A stretch of 64,000 nt of DNA from Streptomyces lienomycini (GTDB lineage Bacteria > Actinomycetota > Actinomycetes > Streptomycetales > Streptomycetaceae): NCBI RefSeq assembly GCF_027947595.1, contig NZ_CP116257.1, positions 310,001-374,000 of the forward strand, read 5' to 3'. Made by a program: the position numbers and the translations under genes. The notes beneath the pieces are model-generated. The model searched no databases, had not been told where the DNA came from, and saw only the letters and a list, made by a program, of their open reading frames with translations. This document shows positions 25,459-34,058 of the stretch, in pieces; the stretch's first letter is position 1; each line of letters begins with the position of its first letter.

Positions 25459-27081
25459 GTGAGTGAGGTGATCGGAGTGAGCGAGGTGAGCGGGGTGACT
25501 GTGGCCAGTGCCTACGGAAGGGTGCCTGTGACGCGGCGCGGGACCGGTGCGGCCGACACGGCCGGGGACGGGCCCGGTATGTCCGAGGCACCGACCGTGC
25601 GAGCGGTCCCGGGCTGGGCTTCCCGGACGTCGTACGGGGGACCGCCCACCGGAGGGCCCACGGGCCCGGCAACCGCCGGTGTCCCCGGACCGGCTCCGGG
25701 AGCGGTCACCGCCGCGGTGGGCGGCCGGGTTCCGGAGTCGGCCACCGGCCGGGCGTCGATGTCGGCTTCCGGTCGGACGCCGACACGGGCGTGGACTTCC
25801 GTGCGGCCCGCGGGGCCCGGCGCCGAGCGGACCCCGGGGCCCGCGTCGGGGCGGCCCTCGACAACGGCTTTCCCGGCAGGCCAGGGCCCCCCGCCCGGCA
25901 TGCTCGACGGTGTGCGGCGGTGGCTCGCCGAGAGCGGGGCGGAACCGACGCCCGCGCGCGTGGCGCAGGCCCTGCGGGAGCAGGGCCGGGTGCTGGGGGA
26001 CGCCGAGATCCTCGGTGCCGCCGACCAACTCAGGTCGGAACTTGTCGGCAGCGGGCCACTGGAGCCGCTGCTCGCCGACCCGTCGGTGACCGACGTACTG
26101 GTGTCCGCCCCGGACCGCGTCTGGGTCGACCGGGGCGGCGGCCTGGAGCTGACGCCGGTCTCCTTCCCGGACGCGGGCGCGGTGCGGCGGCTCGCCCAGC
26201 GCCTCGCCACCGTCGCCGGACGCCGCCTCGACGACGCCCGGCCCTGGGTGGACGCCAGGCTGCCCGACGGCACCCGGCTGCACGCGGTGCTGCCACCGGT
26301 CGCCGTCGACTGCACGTGCCTGTCGCTACGGGTGGTACGGCCGCGCGCCTTCACCCTCGGCGAACTGGCGGCGGCGGGCACCGTGCCACCCGGAGGCGAC
26401 CGCGTGCTGCGCGCGCTCCTGCGGGCACGGCTGTCGTTCCTCGTCAGCGGTGGAACGGGCAGTGGCAAGACGACCCTGCTCAGCGCCCTGCTCGGGCTCG
26501 TGGGGCCGGACGAGCGCATCGTCCTGGCCGAGGACTCGGCCGAACTGCGCCCCGACCATCCGCACGTCGTCCGACTGGAGACCCGACCCGCGAACCAGGA
26601 GGCCGCGGGCCTGGTCACGCTGCAGGACCTGGTGCGGCAGGCGTTGCGCATGCGTCCCGACCGGCTGGTCGTGGGCGAGGTGCGCGGCCCCGAAGTGGTC
26701 CATCTTCTCGCCGCCTTGAACACGGGGCACGAAGGAGGCTGCGGGACCGTGCACGCCAACGCCGCCGGCGACGTACCGGCCCGGCTGGAAGCGCTCGGCA
26801 CGGCCGCGGGGCTGGACCGTGCGGCCCTGCACAGCCAGCTCGCGGCGGCCCTGTCGGTAGTCCTGCACCTGGTCCGTGACCGCGCGGGACGACGCCGGAT
26901 CGCCGAGGTCCACGTACTGGAACGGGACCCGGCGGGGCTGGTGCGGACGGTACCGGCACTGCGGTGGGGCGCGGATGCCTTCGTCGCCGAACGCGGCTGG
27001 GAGCGGCTGCGGGAGCTGTTGCGCGGTGAGGGGCAGCGAGAGCAGGCCGTCGGACGGGAGACGCAGGGAGGACGGGCATGA
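25459..27081 (+). CDS. TadA/CpaF secretion ATPase
   Basis: Hexameric secretion ATPase of the VirB11/TadA type that powers Flp pilus assembly. The first 135 residues are Pro/Gly/Thr-rich and not conserved. Then follow the N-terminal domain and the ATPase core: SGGTGSGKTTLLSALLG with Lys 337, LAEDSAEL, the Walker B region RMRPDRLVVGEVRG and the His box GHEGGCGTVHANAAGD. GTG 25459 is the first start in frame but GTG at 25468 or 25477 are equally good, all fed by the GGAG-rich repeat. The stop overlaps the TadB start (ATGA). Confidence 0.92.
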   Translation: MSEVIGVSEVSGVTVASAYGRVPVTRRGTGAADTAGDGPGMSEAPTVRAVPGWASRTSYGGPPTGGPTGPATAGVPGPAPGAVTAAVGGRVPESATGRASMSASGRTPTRAWTSVRPAGPGAERTPGPASGRPSTTAFPAGQGPPPGMLDGVRRWLAESGAEPTPARVAQALREQGRVLGDAEILGAADQLRSELVGSGPLEPLLADPSVTDVLVSAPDRVWVDRGGGLELTPVSFPDAGAVRRLAQRLATVAGRRLDDARPWVDARLPDGTRLHAVLPPVAVDCTCLSLRVVRPRAFTLGELAAAGTVPPGGDRVLRALLRARLSFLVSGGTGSGKTTLLSALLGLVGPDERIVLAEDSAELRPDHPHVVRLETRPANQEAAGLVTLQDLVRQALRMRPDRLVVGEVRGPEVVHLLAALNTGHEGGCGTVHANAAGDVPARLEALGTAAGLDRAALHSQLAAALSVVLHLVRDRAGRRRIAEVHVLERDPAGLVRTVPALRWGADAFVAERGWERLRELLRGEGQREQAVGRETQGGRA

Positions 27082-27983
27082 CGGACGTGACGGGGGCGCA
27101 GGTGACGGGGGCCGGTGCGCTGTCGACGGGCATGGCCCTGGTGTGCCTCGGGGCGGCCGCCTGGCTGGCGGGTGGGTGGCACTCCGGCGTACGCCGGGCA
27201 CGGCTGGTGCTCGCCGCGGGCCGGACGGGTGGAACGGCCGGTACCGGGCCTCCCCCGGTGCGTCGGGTGGCGGAGGAGCTGAGGAAGGCCCGTGGCCGGC
27301 TGAGGCCCGAGTGGGGGTCACTGGCCGTCGGGGTGGTACTGGCGCTGCTGGGCGACTCGGTGCTGCCGGCCGTCGCGGGGGCGGTCGGAGTCCCGGTGCT
27401 GCGGCGGACGCGACTGGCCGGCCGGGCGAGGCGGGCACGTGAGCGTCGGCAGGACGCGGTGATCGCGCTGTGCGGGACGCTCGCCGGGGAGGTGCGGGCG
27501 GGGCGTCAGCCGGGCGAGGCGCTGTTGTGCGCGGCGCACGACTCGGGCGGTCTCGGCGACGCGCAGGCGCCGGTGCTGGCGGCGGCCCGGTTCGGCGGGG
27601 ACGTCCCCGGGGCGCTCGCGGCGGCGGCCGGGCAACCCGGCGCCGAGGGACTGCGGGGTCTCGCGGCGTGCTGGCGGGTCGCGGTCGACCAGGGCGCGGG
27701 ACTCGCGTCCGGTCTCGACCGGCTGGAGGGCGCACTGCGCGCCGAGCGGGACCAGCGCGCCGACCTGCGCGCCCAACTGGCGGGCGCTCGCGCCACGGCC
27801 GTGATGCTCGCCGGTCTGCCGGTCCTCGGCCTGCTGCTCGGCGTGGCCCTGGGGGCCGACCCCTTGCACGTGCTGTTGCACACCGGAGCCGGAATCGGAT
27901 GCCTGCTGGCCGGTGGGGTGCTGGAGAGCCTCGGCGTGTGGTGGGTGACGCGGATCGTGCGCGGAGCGGAGGCGGCGTCGTGA
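27078..27983 (+). CDS. TadB-like pilus inner-membrane protein
   Basis: A 301-residue type II secretion F-domain protein. Hydrophobic helices occur near residues 10-35, 85-115, 235-260 and 262-285, with the cytoplasmic F domain (GEVRAGRQPGEALLCAA ... LRGLAACWRVAVDQGAGLASGLDRL) in between, the standard TadB plan. It forms the membrane platform on which TadA acts. Overlaps tadA upstream and tadC downstream by four bases each. Confidence 0.87.
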   Translation: MTDVTGAQVTGAGALSTGMALVCLGAAAWLAGGWHSGVRRARLVLAAGRTGGTAGTGPPPVRRVAEELRKARGRLRPEWGSLAVGVVLALLGDSVLPAVAGAVGVPVLRRTRLAGRARRARERRQDAVIALCGTLAGEVRAGRQPGEALLCAAHDSGGLGDAQAPVLAAARFGGDVPGALAAAAGQPGAEGLRGLAACWRVAVDQGAGLASGLDRLEGALRAERDQRADLRAQLAGARATAVMLAGLPVLGLLLGVALGADPLHVLLHTGAGIGCLLAGGVLESLGVWWVTRIVRGAEAAS

Positions 27984-28777
27984 ACGGCGACCTCGTCCAC
28001 AGGCTGGGGGCGGTGTTGGGGACGGTGCTCCTCGTCGGCTGGCCGGCCTGGGCCCTGGGAACGGCGCGACGCGAGCGGACGCTGCGCAGGAGGCTCACCG
28101 GCCTGCTGACACCGGAACCGGCCCGCCCCGCCCCGCGACGTGCCGAGCTGCTGGGCGCCGTCCGCGGATGGCTGCCGTCGGTGGGGCTGATGGGCGCCGG
28201 TTGGGCCGTGATCGGCGGTGTCCCCGGAGTCGTGGCGGGGTTGATGGGCGCCGCGGCACTGTGGCGTTGGAGCGCCCGGCGTTCGGCAGCCGGCACCGCG
28301 GTGGCGGAGTCCACCGCGGCCGAGGCAGCCCGTCAACTACCGCTGGCTGCCGACCTGCTGGCGGCCTGCGTCGCGGCGGGCGCGAGCCCCGTGGCGGCGG
28401 CGCGGGCGGTCGGTGACGCCCTGCGCGGGCCGGTTGGAGAGGCGCTGGGGCGCGGTGCCGCGGAGGTGCGACTCGGCGGCGAACCGGACGGCGCCTGGCG
28501 CGGCCTGGCCGTGCTTCCGGGGGCCGGGCCCCTCGCGCGGCTGCTGGAGCGCGCCGAGGTGTCCGGGCTCCCCGCGGCCGGCCCGGCCGCCCGACTCGCC
28601 GCCCAGGCCCGTGCCGACTGGGCACGCACGACGACCGCCCGGGCCCGAAGAGCGGCCGTCATGGTCACCGCGCCGGTGGGGCTGTGCTTTCTGCCGGCCT
28701 TCATCGCGGTGGGCGTGCTGCCGGTGGTCATCGGGCTGGCGGGCGGGGCCCTGGGGCGCGGGGGAGGCGGTGGCTGA
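27980..28777 (+). CDS. TadC-like pilus inner-membrane protein
   Basis: A 265-residue T2SSF-domain protein: membrane helices at about 8-28, 65-90 and 225-255, and the cytoplasmic F domain with LPLAADLLAACVAAGASPVAAAR. Paired with TadB as the inner-membrane platform. The GTG at 27980 overlaps the TadB stop (GTGA); the same frame is open much further upstream but that is shadow of tadB. The C-terminus is a Gly-rich tail. Confidence 0.86.
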   Translation: MNGDLVHRLGAVLGTVLLVGWPAWALGTARRERTLRRRLTGLLTPEPARPAPRRAELLGAVRGWLPSVGLMGAGWAVIGGVPGVVAGLMGAAALWRWSARRSAAGTAVAESTAAEAARQLPLAADLLAACVAAGASPVAAARAVGDALRGPVGEALGRGAAEVRLGGEPDGAWRGLAVLPGAGPLARLLERAEVSGLPAAGPAARLAAQARADWARTTTARARRAAVMVTAPVGLCFLPAFIAVGVLPVVIGLAGGALGRGGGGG

Positions 28778-28867
28778 GGGACCGGGGAGTACCGGCGCGG
28801 AGTCGGCGAGCGAGCAGGCAAGTGAACAGGCAAGTGAGCAACGGGATCGAACCTTACGGGGGTTGCG

Positions 28868-29095
28868 ATGTATCAGGTGGTACGGGCACGGTTGCGTGCC
28901 CTGGTGTGCGGGGTGGGCGCGGCACTGCGGCAGCGGGCCCTGCGGCGGGACGCGGGAATGGTCACTTCCGAGTACGCGATGGGAATCGTCGCGGCCGTGG
29001 GATTCGCCGTGATCCTCTACAAGGTCTTGACGAGCGGCACGGTCAGCGCCGAGCTGCAGGGCATCGTGAAGCGGGCGCTCGATGCGCGGATGTGA
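28868..29095 (+). CDS. Flp-pilin-like DUF4244 peptide
   Basis: A 75-residue pilin-like protein. A basic leader of 30 residues ends in DAG, followed by MVTSEYAMGIVAAVGFAVILYKVL: a Gly at the cleavage position, the conserved Glu five residues in, and a hydrophobic helix, as in type IVb prepilins. No prepilin peptidase gene is present in the window. It lies 90 bp after tadC; the gap contains a repeated GAGCAGGCAAGTGA-like sequence. Confidence 0.82.
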   Translation: MYQVVRARLRALVCGVGAALRQRALRRDAGMVTSEYAMGIVAAVGFAVILYKVLTSGTVSAELQGIVKRALDARM

Positions 29096-29489
29096 GCGGG
29101 CGCCGAGTCCGGAGAAGCGGACCCGTGGAGCGGTCGGACGCCGGTCGGACGGCGGCTTCGTGACGGCGGAGACAGCCGTGGTGCTTCCGGTGCTGGTGGT
29201 GTTCGCGATGGCGTTGGTGTGGGGCCTGCTCGTAGTGGCGGCGCAGATCCAGTGCGTGGACGCGGCCAGGACCGGCGCCCGCGCGGCGGCGCGGCAGGAC
29301 CCGGCCGACGCGGTCGTGGAGGTTGCCCGTGAGGCGGCACCCCCTGGGGCCCGGGTCACGGTCAGCCGGGAGGCGAACCTGGTCCGTGTGGTCGTGGTCG
29401 CCGACCCTCCGGCCTTGCACGGACTGCCCATGGAGCTGCGGGAAGAGGCCGTCGCCTCGGTGGAGCAGACGGTGGGGGCGCGGCCGTGA
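29082..29489 (+). CDS. TadE-like pseudopilin
   Basis: A 135-residue TadE-family protein. GGFVTAETAVVLPVLVVFAMALVWGLL (in two blocks from residue 24) is the prepilin-like cleavage site, conserved Glu and membrane helix; the rest is a small extracytoplasmic domain. The ATG at 29082 lies 14 bases inside the preceding pilin gene. Minor pilin needed for pilus assembly in other systems. The stop overlaps the GTG of the next gene. Confidence 0.83.
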   Translation: MRGCERAPSPEKRTRGAVGRRSDGGFVTAETAVVLPVLVVFAMALVWGLLVVAAQIQCVDAARTGARAAARQDPADAVVEVAREAAPPGARVTVSREANLVRVVVVADPPALHGLPMELREEAVASVEQTVGARP

Positions 29490-31978
29490 CGGGCGTCGCC
29501 CCGCCCGGACCGGTCGCCGACCGGAGCGGCCGCCCGGGCACCGGCCCCGGCGTGAGTACCAGCACAGGCACCGGCGCGGGCACCGGTTCCGGTTCGGGCA
29601 TTGGTTCGGGTGTGGGCACTGGCCCCGGCGTAGGCGCTGGCCCCGGCGCGAGTACCGGCCCGCGTCCGGAGATCGGCCCCGGCCCTGGTACCGGCCCTGG
29701 CCCTGGTATCGGCCGCGGTCCGGGCACCGGCCCCGGCATGGCAACCGGCCCCGAAACGGAGATCGGCCCCGGCATGGGCACCGGCCCCGGCATGGGGATC
29801 GGCCAGGATCGCCCCCGCGCCTCCCCGTCTGTCTCCGCCGCCGACCCGAGCATGGCCTCCGACCGGGGGTCGGCCACCGTGTGGAGCGTTGCCGCGATCG
29901 CCGTGCTGTGTCTGGTGTTCGGCATCGTGCTGGCCCTGGGACAGGCGGTCGTGGCCCGGCATCGCGCGGCCGGCGCTGCCGACCTGGCGGCCCTCGCGGC
30001 GGCGGACCACTGGGCCGAGGGCGGCACGGCGGCGTGCGACAGGGCGGACCGGGTGGCGCGGGCTCAGGGGGCGCGAATGGCGCGGTGCGTGCTCACCGGG
30101 CAGGTCTCGGACGTGACGGCGGCGTCGGGCAGGGGACCGTTCGCTGCGGAGATCCGGGCGAGGGCCGGCCCGGCGGCGACGACCCCCGCGACGGGCAACC
30201 CCGCTCCCGCGACGGCGAGTGCCGCGACAGCGAGTCCGGCCCCAGCGAGCGCCGAGACGGAAAGTCCCGCGACAGGGAAGCAGGCGCCGGCCGGCAACGC
30301 GGCGACGGAGATGACGGCGACCGGCGCCCAACCCGTCGAGCCGGCCGGTTTGACATCGTCCCCCGCCAACCGCGCTGCCCCCGTCAACCGCGCGGCCTCC
30401 CGTCACCCCCTCGGTTTATCCCGTCTCCGCAGTACCTCGCAGCAGCACGGTGAGGAGCCGTACCGCCCCCCGCTTGTGCAGCGGATCGTTGCCGTTGCCG
30501 CACTTGGGGGACTGGATGCAGGACGGGCAGCCGGCGTCGCATTCGCAGGAGGCGATGGCCTCGCGCGTGGCCGTGAGCCAGTCGCGGGCCGTGTGGAAGG
30601 CGCGCTCGGCGAACCCCGCGCCGCCGGGGTGGCCGTCGTACACGAAGACCGTCGGCAGCAGCGTGTCCTGGTGCAGGGGTACCGACACGCCACCGATGTC
30701 CCAGCGGTCGCAGGTCGCGAACAGGGGCAGCATGCCGATCGAGGCGTGTTCGGCGGCGTGCAGGGCCCCGCCGAGGATCTCCGGGTTGATCCGGGCCGCG
30801 TCCAACTGGTCCTCCGTGACCGTCCACCACACGGCTCGCGTGCGCAGCGTGCGGGGCGGGAGGTCGAGCTTCGTCTCGCCCAGCACCTCGCCGGTGATCA
30901 GGCGCCGGCGCAGGAAGGAGACCACCTGGTTGGTGACCTCGACGGAGCCGTAGCAGAGGCGCCCGTCGCCCCAGGGGACCTCGGTGTCGGTCTCCAGGAC
31001 CGAGATCGCCGTCGTGTCGCGGGCCACCGTCGAGTAGGCGGGGGTGGCCTGCTCGACCAGCGCGACGGAGTCCTCCAGGTCCAGGGACCGGACGAGGTAC
31101 GTGCGCCCCTGGTGGAGGTGCACGGCGCCCTCGTGGACGGTCGTGTGGGCGGCACCGGCGTCCACCGTGCCCAGCAGCCGCCCCGTACCGGCCTCGACGA
31201 CCTGCACCGGGCGTCCGCCCTCCCCGCGGATGTCCGTCAGGTCGGCGGCCCGCTCACGGCGTGTCCAGTGCCAGGCCCGGGTCCGCCGGCGCAGCAGCTT
31301 CGCCGCCTCCAGCTGGGGCATCAGCTCCTCGCAGGCCGGACCGAAGAGATTCAGGTCCTCCTCCGTCAGGGGCAGCTCGGCCGCCGCCGCGCACAGGTGG
31401 GGGGCCAGGACGTACGGATTGTCGGGGTCGAGGACCGTGGACTCCACCGGCTGGTCGAACAGGGCCTCCGGATGGTGGACGAGGAAGGTGTCCAGTGGAT
31501 CGTCACGCGCGACCAACACGGCCAGTGCCCCCTGCCCCGACCGGCCGGCCCGGCCCGCCTGCTGCCACAGCGAGGCCCGGGTCCCCGGGTACCCGGCGAT
31601 CACCACGGCGTCCAGGCCGGAGATGTCGAGGCCGAGTTCGAGGGCGTTCGTCGCGGCGAGGCCCAGGAGGTCACCGGAGTGCAGGGCGCGTTCCAGGGCG
31701 CGGCGCTCCTCGGGAAGATAGCCGCCGCGGTACGCCGCGACACGCCGGACCAGCGAGCGGTCGACCTCGGCCAGACGTTCCTGGGCGATCACCGAGATCA
31801 GCTCCGCGCCGCGGCGGGAGCGTACGAAGGTGATCGAACGCATGCCCTGCACGGTGAGGTCGGTGAGGAGGTCGGCGGCTTCGGCGGTGGCCGTGCGGCG
31901 GACCGGCGCGCCCTTCTCGCCCTCCAGTTCGGTCAGCGGCGGCTCCCACAGGGCGAACACCAGTTCACCACGCGGTGA
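29486..31978 (+). CDS. TadG/Rv3654c-like protein; credible coding ends near 30.4 kb
   Basis: The frame opens with a GTG overlapping the tadE stop. Residues about 10-120 are a Gly-rich low-complexity run (Gly-Thr-Gly, Gly-Pro-Gly units). From about residue 123 (a possible ATG start at 29852) comes the real family signal: DRGSATVWSVAAIAVLCLVF with a membrane helix and AAGAADLAALAAADHWAEG, typical of the actinobacterial TadE/G-like protein next to a helicase gene. After about 215 residues there is an Ala/Thr/Pro-rich tail, and no stop occurs before 31978, leaving 1.56 kb antisense to the helicase gene. That antisense part has shadow-like composition; a frameshift near 30.2-30.4 kb, biological or technical, is likely. 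Confidence 0.55.
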   Translation: MTGVAPPGPVADRSGRPGTGPGVSTSTGTGAGTGSGSGIGSGVGTGPGVGAGPGASTGPRPEIGPGPGTGPGPGIGRGPGTGPGMATGPETEIGPGMGTGPGMGIGQDRPRASPSVSAADPSMASDRGSATVWSVAAIAVLCLVFGIVLALGQAVVARHRAAGAADLAALAAADHWAEGGTAACDRADRVARAQGARMARCVLTGQVSDVTAASGRGPFAAEIRARAGPAATTPATGNPAPATASAATASPAPASAETESPATGKQAPAGNAATEMTATGAQPVEPAGLTSSPANRAAPVNRAASRHPLGLSRLRSTSQQHGEEPYRPPLVQRIVAVAALGGLDAGRAAGVAFAGGDGLARGREPVAGRVEGALGEPRAAGVAVVHEDRRQQRVLVQGYRHATDVPAVAGREQGQHADRGVFGGVQGPAEDLRVDPGRVQLVLRDRPPHGSRAQRAGREVELRLAQHLAGDQAPAQEGDHLVGDLDGAVAEAPVAPGDLGVGLQDRDRRRVAGHRRVGGGGLLDQRDGVLQVQGPDEVRAPLVEVHGALVDGRVGGTGVHRAQQPPRTGLDDLHRASALPADVRQVGGPLTACPVPGPGPPAQQLRRLQLGHQLLAGRTEEIQVLLRQGQLGRRRAQVGGQDVRIVGVEDRGLHRLVEQGLRMVDEEGVQWIVTRDQHGQCPLPRPAGPARLLPQRGPGPRVPGDHHGVQAGDVEAEFEGVRRGEAQEVTGVQGAFQGAALLGKIAAAVRRDTPDQRAVDLGQTFLGDHRDQLRAAAGAYEGDRTHALHGEVGEEVGGFGGGRAADRRALLALQFGQRRLPQGEHQFTTR
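29530..29815 (+). repeat. Gly-codon-rich short tandem repeats in TadG-like gene
   Basis: About 285 bp made of diverged hexamers and dodecamers such as GGCACCGGCCCC, encoding alternating Gly and Thr, Pro, Ser or Val. The run sits before the conserved membrane helix. Confidence 0.75.
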
Positions 31979-32872
31979 GGCGTCGTCGGCCACCTCGACC
32001 ACTGGCAGCCCGGTGAGCCGGCGGGCCGCGACCGAGGGCTCGGCGGCGGTGGCGGAGGCGAGCAGGAACACGGGCGACGCGCCGTAGCGCGCGCAGAGTC
32101 TGCGCAGTCTGCGCAGCACCTGGGCGACGTGGGAGCCGAAGACGCCGCGATAGGTGTGGCACTCGTCGATGACGACGTACTTCAGCGCCTTCAGGAAGGA
32201 CGACCAGCGGGGATGGGAGGGCAGGATGCCGCGGTGCAGCATGTCCGGATTGGTCAGCACATAGGTGCCGTACTGGCGGATCCACTCGCGTTCCTCGAAC
32301 GGAGTGTCGCCGTCGTACACCGCCGCCCGGACGGAGGTGCCGAGAGGTTGTGAAAGTTCCTTCACCGACCGGCACTGGTCGGCTGCCAGTGCCTTCGTGG
32401 GGGCCAGGTAGAGAGCCGTGGAGCCGCGCCCGTTCGGCGCCTCGGAGCCGTCCACGAGGGTCGACAGGACGGGCACCAGATAGGCCAGGGACTTGCCGGA
32501 CGCGGTGCCGGTGGCGACGACCACCGAGTCGCCGTCCAGGGCGTGCTCGGCCGCGCGTGCCTGGTGGGCCCAGGGGTGTTCGATTCCCGCGGCCCGCACC
32601 GCGGCGACGACCTCCGGTCGAATCCGGTCCGGCCAGACGGCATGACGGCCCGCACGCGGGGGCAAGTGCTCCGTATGAGTGATGCGCGCAGCCCGGCCCG
32701 GTCCCGCGGCCAGCCGGTCCAGGAGCATGCCTGGTTCCGGCCGGGAGCCGTGCTCCGCCGGGGGTCGATCGGGTCGGTGATTCTTGGCCATCGGCACCGA
32801 GTCTGTCACTGGCGTGACGGACAATGGGACCAAGGCGTCGTGCACGCCTGCCGGTAAGTGATTGAATGCCAT
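30416..32872 (-). CDS. MrfA/YprA-type DEAD-box helicase
   Basis: An 818-residue superfamily-2 helicase. Motif I is TGTASGKSLAYL, motif II DECH (VIDECHTYRG), then SATAAEP (motif III), and a C-terminal RecA domain with QQAGRAGRSGQG (motif VI). The distal part is the DUF1998-type domain ending in a four-cysteine zinc site, C-E-C-x3-C-x2-C-x5-C. This architecture matches Bacillus MrfA, a DNA-repair helicase for mitomycin damage, and the mycobacterial Rv3649-like helicase beside Tad genes. ATG 32872 gives a long polar N-terminus; the ATG 81 bp further in (MAKNHRPDRP) may be the true start. Confidence 0.9.
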   Translation of the reverse strand: MAFNHLPAGVHDALVPLSVTPVTDSVPMAKNHRPDRPPAEHGSRPEPGMLLDRLAAGPGRAARITHTEHLPPRAGRHAVWPDRIRPEVVAAVRAAGIEHPWAHQARAAEHALDGDSVVVATGTASGKSLAYLVPVLSTLVDGSEAPNGRGSTALYLAPTKALAADQCRSVKELSQPLGTSVRAAVYDGDTPFEEREWIRQYGTYVLTNPDMLHRGILPSHPRWSSFLKALKYVVIDECHTYRGVFGSHVAQVLRRLRRLCARYGASPVFLLASATAAEPSVAARRLTGLPVVEVADDASPRGELVFALWEPPLTELEGEKGAPVRRTATAEAADLLTDLTVQGMRSITFVRSRRGAELISVIAQERLAEVDRSLVRRVAAYRGGYLPEERRALERALHSGDLLGLAATNALELGLDISGLDAVVIAGYPGTRASLWQQAGRAGRSGQGALAVLVARDDPLDTFLVHHPEALFDQPVESTVLDPDNPYVLAPHLCAAAAELPLTEEDLNLFGPACEELMPQLEAAKLLRRRTRAWHWTRRERAADLTDIRGEGGRPVQVVEAGTGRLLGTVDAGAAHTTVHEGAVHLHQGRTYLVRSLDLEDSVALVEQATPAYSTVARDTTAISVLETDTEVPWGDGRLCYGSVEVTNQVVSFLRRRLITGEVLGETKLDLPPRTLRTRAVWWTVTEDQLDAARINPEILGGALHAAEHASIGMLPLFATCDRWDIGGVSVPLHQDTLLPTVFVYDGHPGGAGFAERAFHTARDWLTATREAIASCECDAGCPSCIQSPKCGNGNDPLHKRGAVRLLTVLLRGTAETG

Positions 32873-32954
32873 CGCGGCTGGCGAACCGTCCTGGGGGCTT
32901 CAAGCCGAGGTGTCCCGAGGGACGACCGCTCGATAGCAAGGTGCTGGAGGATCC

Positions 32955-33296
32955 GTGGACCTGTCCCTGTCGACCCGTACCGTCGGCGATCGTACGGTCG
33001 TCGAGGTCGGTGGCGAAATTGACGTATACACCGCGCCCAAGCTGCGTGAGCAGCTGGTCGAGCTCGTGAACGACGGGAGTTTCCACCTCGTCGTCGACAT
33101 GGAGGGCGTGGACTTCCTCGACTCCACAGGGCTCGGCGTGCTGGTCGGCGGACTGAAGCGGGTGCGTGCCCATGAGGGCTCGCTGCGCCTGGTCTGCAAC
33201 CAGGAGCGCATTCTCAAGATCTTCCGTATCACCAGCCTCACCAAGGTGTTCCCCATTCACACCTCGGTCGAGGAAGCGGTGGCGGCCACCGACTGA
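32955..33296 (+). CDS. bldG: Anti-anti-sigma factor BldG
   Basis: A 113-residue STAS-domain protein. [14 protein letters not shown] contains Ser 57, the phosphorylation site of BldG. In Streptomyces BldG is needed for aerial mycelium and antibiotic production and binds anti-sigma factors, including the product of the next gene. GTG start at 32955 with GGAGG-like sequence 8 bases before it. A hairpin follows the gene (33303-33327). Confidence 0.95.
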   Translation: MDLSLSTRTVGDRTVVEVGGEIDVYTAPKLREQLVELVNDGSFHLVVDMEGVDFLDSTGLGVLVGGLKRVRAHEGSLRLVCNQERILKIFRITSLTKVFPIHTSVEEAVAATD

Positions 33297-33302
33297 CGAC
33301 CG

Positions 33303-33327
33303 GTTCCGGGCCCTCGCGGCCCGGAAC
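33303..33327 (+). terminator. Hairpin between bldG and anti-sigma gene
   Basis: Perfect 10-bp arms GTTCCGGGCC (33303-33312) and complement (33318-33327), loop of five. It starts 7 bp after the bldG stop and 76 bp before the next start, so it can act as a partial terminator or mRNA stabiliser within the operon. Confidence 0.65.
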
Positions 33328-33402
33328 GGCAAGAACGAGGGGGGTCCGGGCTGTCGGCGGTCCGGACCCTCGAAAGCACGCCCGTAGTTCCGAGGGGGAT
33401 GC

Positions 33403-33834
33403 ATGGCCACCGTCGAACTCCGCTTCAGCGCGCTGCCCGAACACGTCCGCACCGCCCGTCTGGTGGCGGCCGCGGTGGCACGCAGGGCCGGAGTGGACGA
33501 GGCCGTCCTCGACGAGGTCAGGCTCGCCGTTGGCGAGGCCTGCACCCGGGCCGTGGGCCTGCATCAGCACGTCGGCATCACCGCGCCGGTCAAGGTGTCG
33601 CTGATCGAGGAGGAGAAGCAGTTCTCCATCGAGGTCGGTGACGAGGCGCCGCACGCGGTGCCCGGGGTGAAGACCCCGGGCGGCGCCGCCGACGACCTGG
33701 AGGCCGAGGAGGACGAGATGGGCCTCGCGGTCATCAGTGGACTCGTCGACGACGTGGAGGTCACGGCCGGTGAGGACGGCGGACTGATCCGCATGACCTG
33801 GCCGACCGCGCCCGCGGTGCTGCCGCCGATCTGA
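33403..33834 (+). CDS. Anti-sigma factor kinase-like ATPase (BldG partner)
   Basis: A 143-residue GHKL/HATPase_c protein of the RsbW/SpoIIAB type. DEVRLAVGEACTRAV is the N-box helix; the G1 box is replaced by ADDLEAEEDEMGLAVISGLVDD, with MGL retained. The family phosphorylates its antagonist (here presumably BldG) and sequesters a sigma factor. ATG at 33403 with GAGGGGG upstream. Downstream is a strong terminator. Confidence 0.9.
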   Translation: MATVELRFSALPEHVRTARLVAAAVARRAGVDEAVLDEVRLAVGEACTRAVGLHQHVGITAPVKVSLIEEEKQFSIEVGDEAPHAVPGVKTPGGAADDLEAEEDEMGLAVISGLVDDVEVTAGEDGGLIRMTWPTAPAVLPPI

Positions 33835-33862
33835 TCCCCGCGTCACCCCCTGTGTCACCCAG

Positions 33863-33885
33863 AGGGCCCCACCTGGTGGGGCCCT
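33863..33885 (+). terminator. Intrinsic terminator after bldG operon
   Basis: An 11-bp inverted repeat AGGGCCCCACC and its complement around a single central base, followed by TTTGTC. Located 29 bp beyond the anti-sigma gene. Confidence 0.85.
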
Positions 33886-34058
33886 TTGTCGTGCTCGGAC
33901 TTACATTGATGCCGTGCGGACGCCAAGTGAATTCATTCACGATCAATCCCTGGAGAATCTCGCCCGGAGGATCGATCACCGAGCTGTCATGAAACGGATC
34001 ACCGGCGGATCGGGGAATTAATGCCGGAGGGGCATTACTACTTCCGGCCCCCTTGTGG

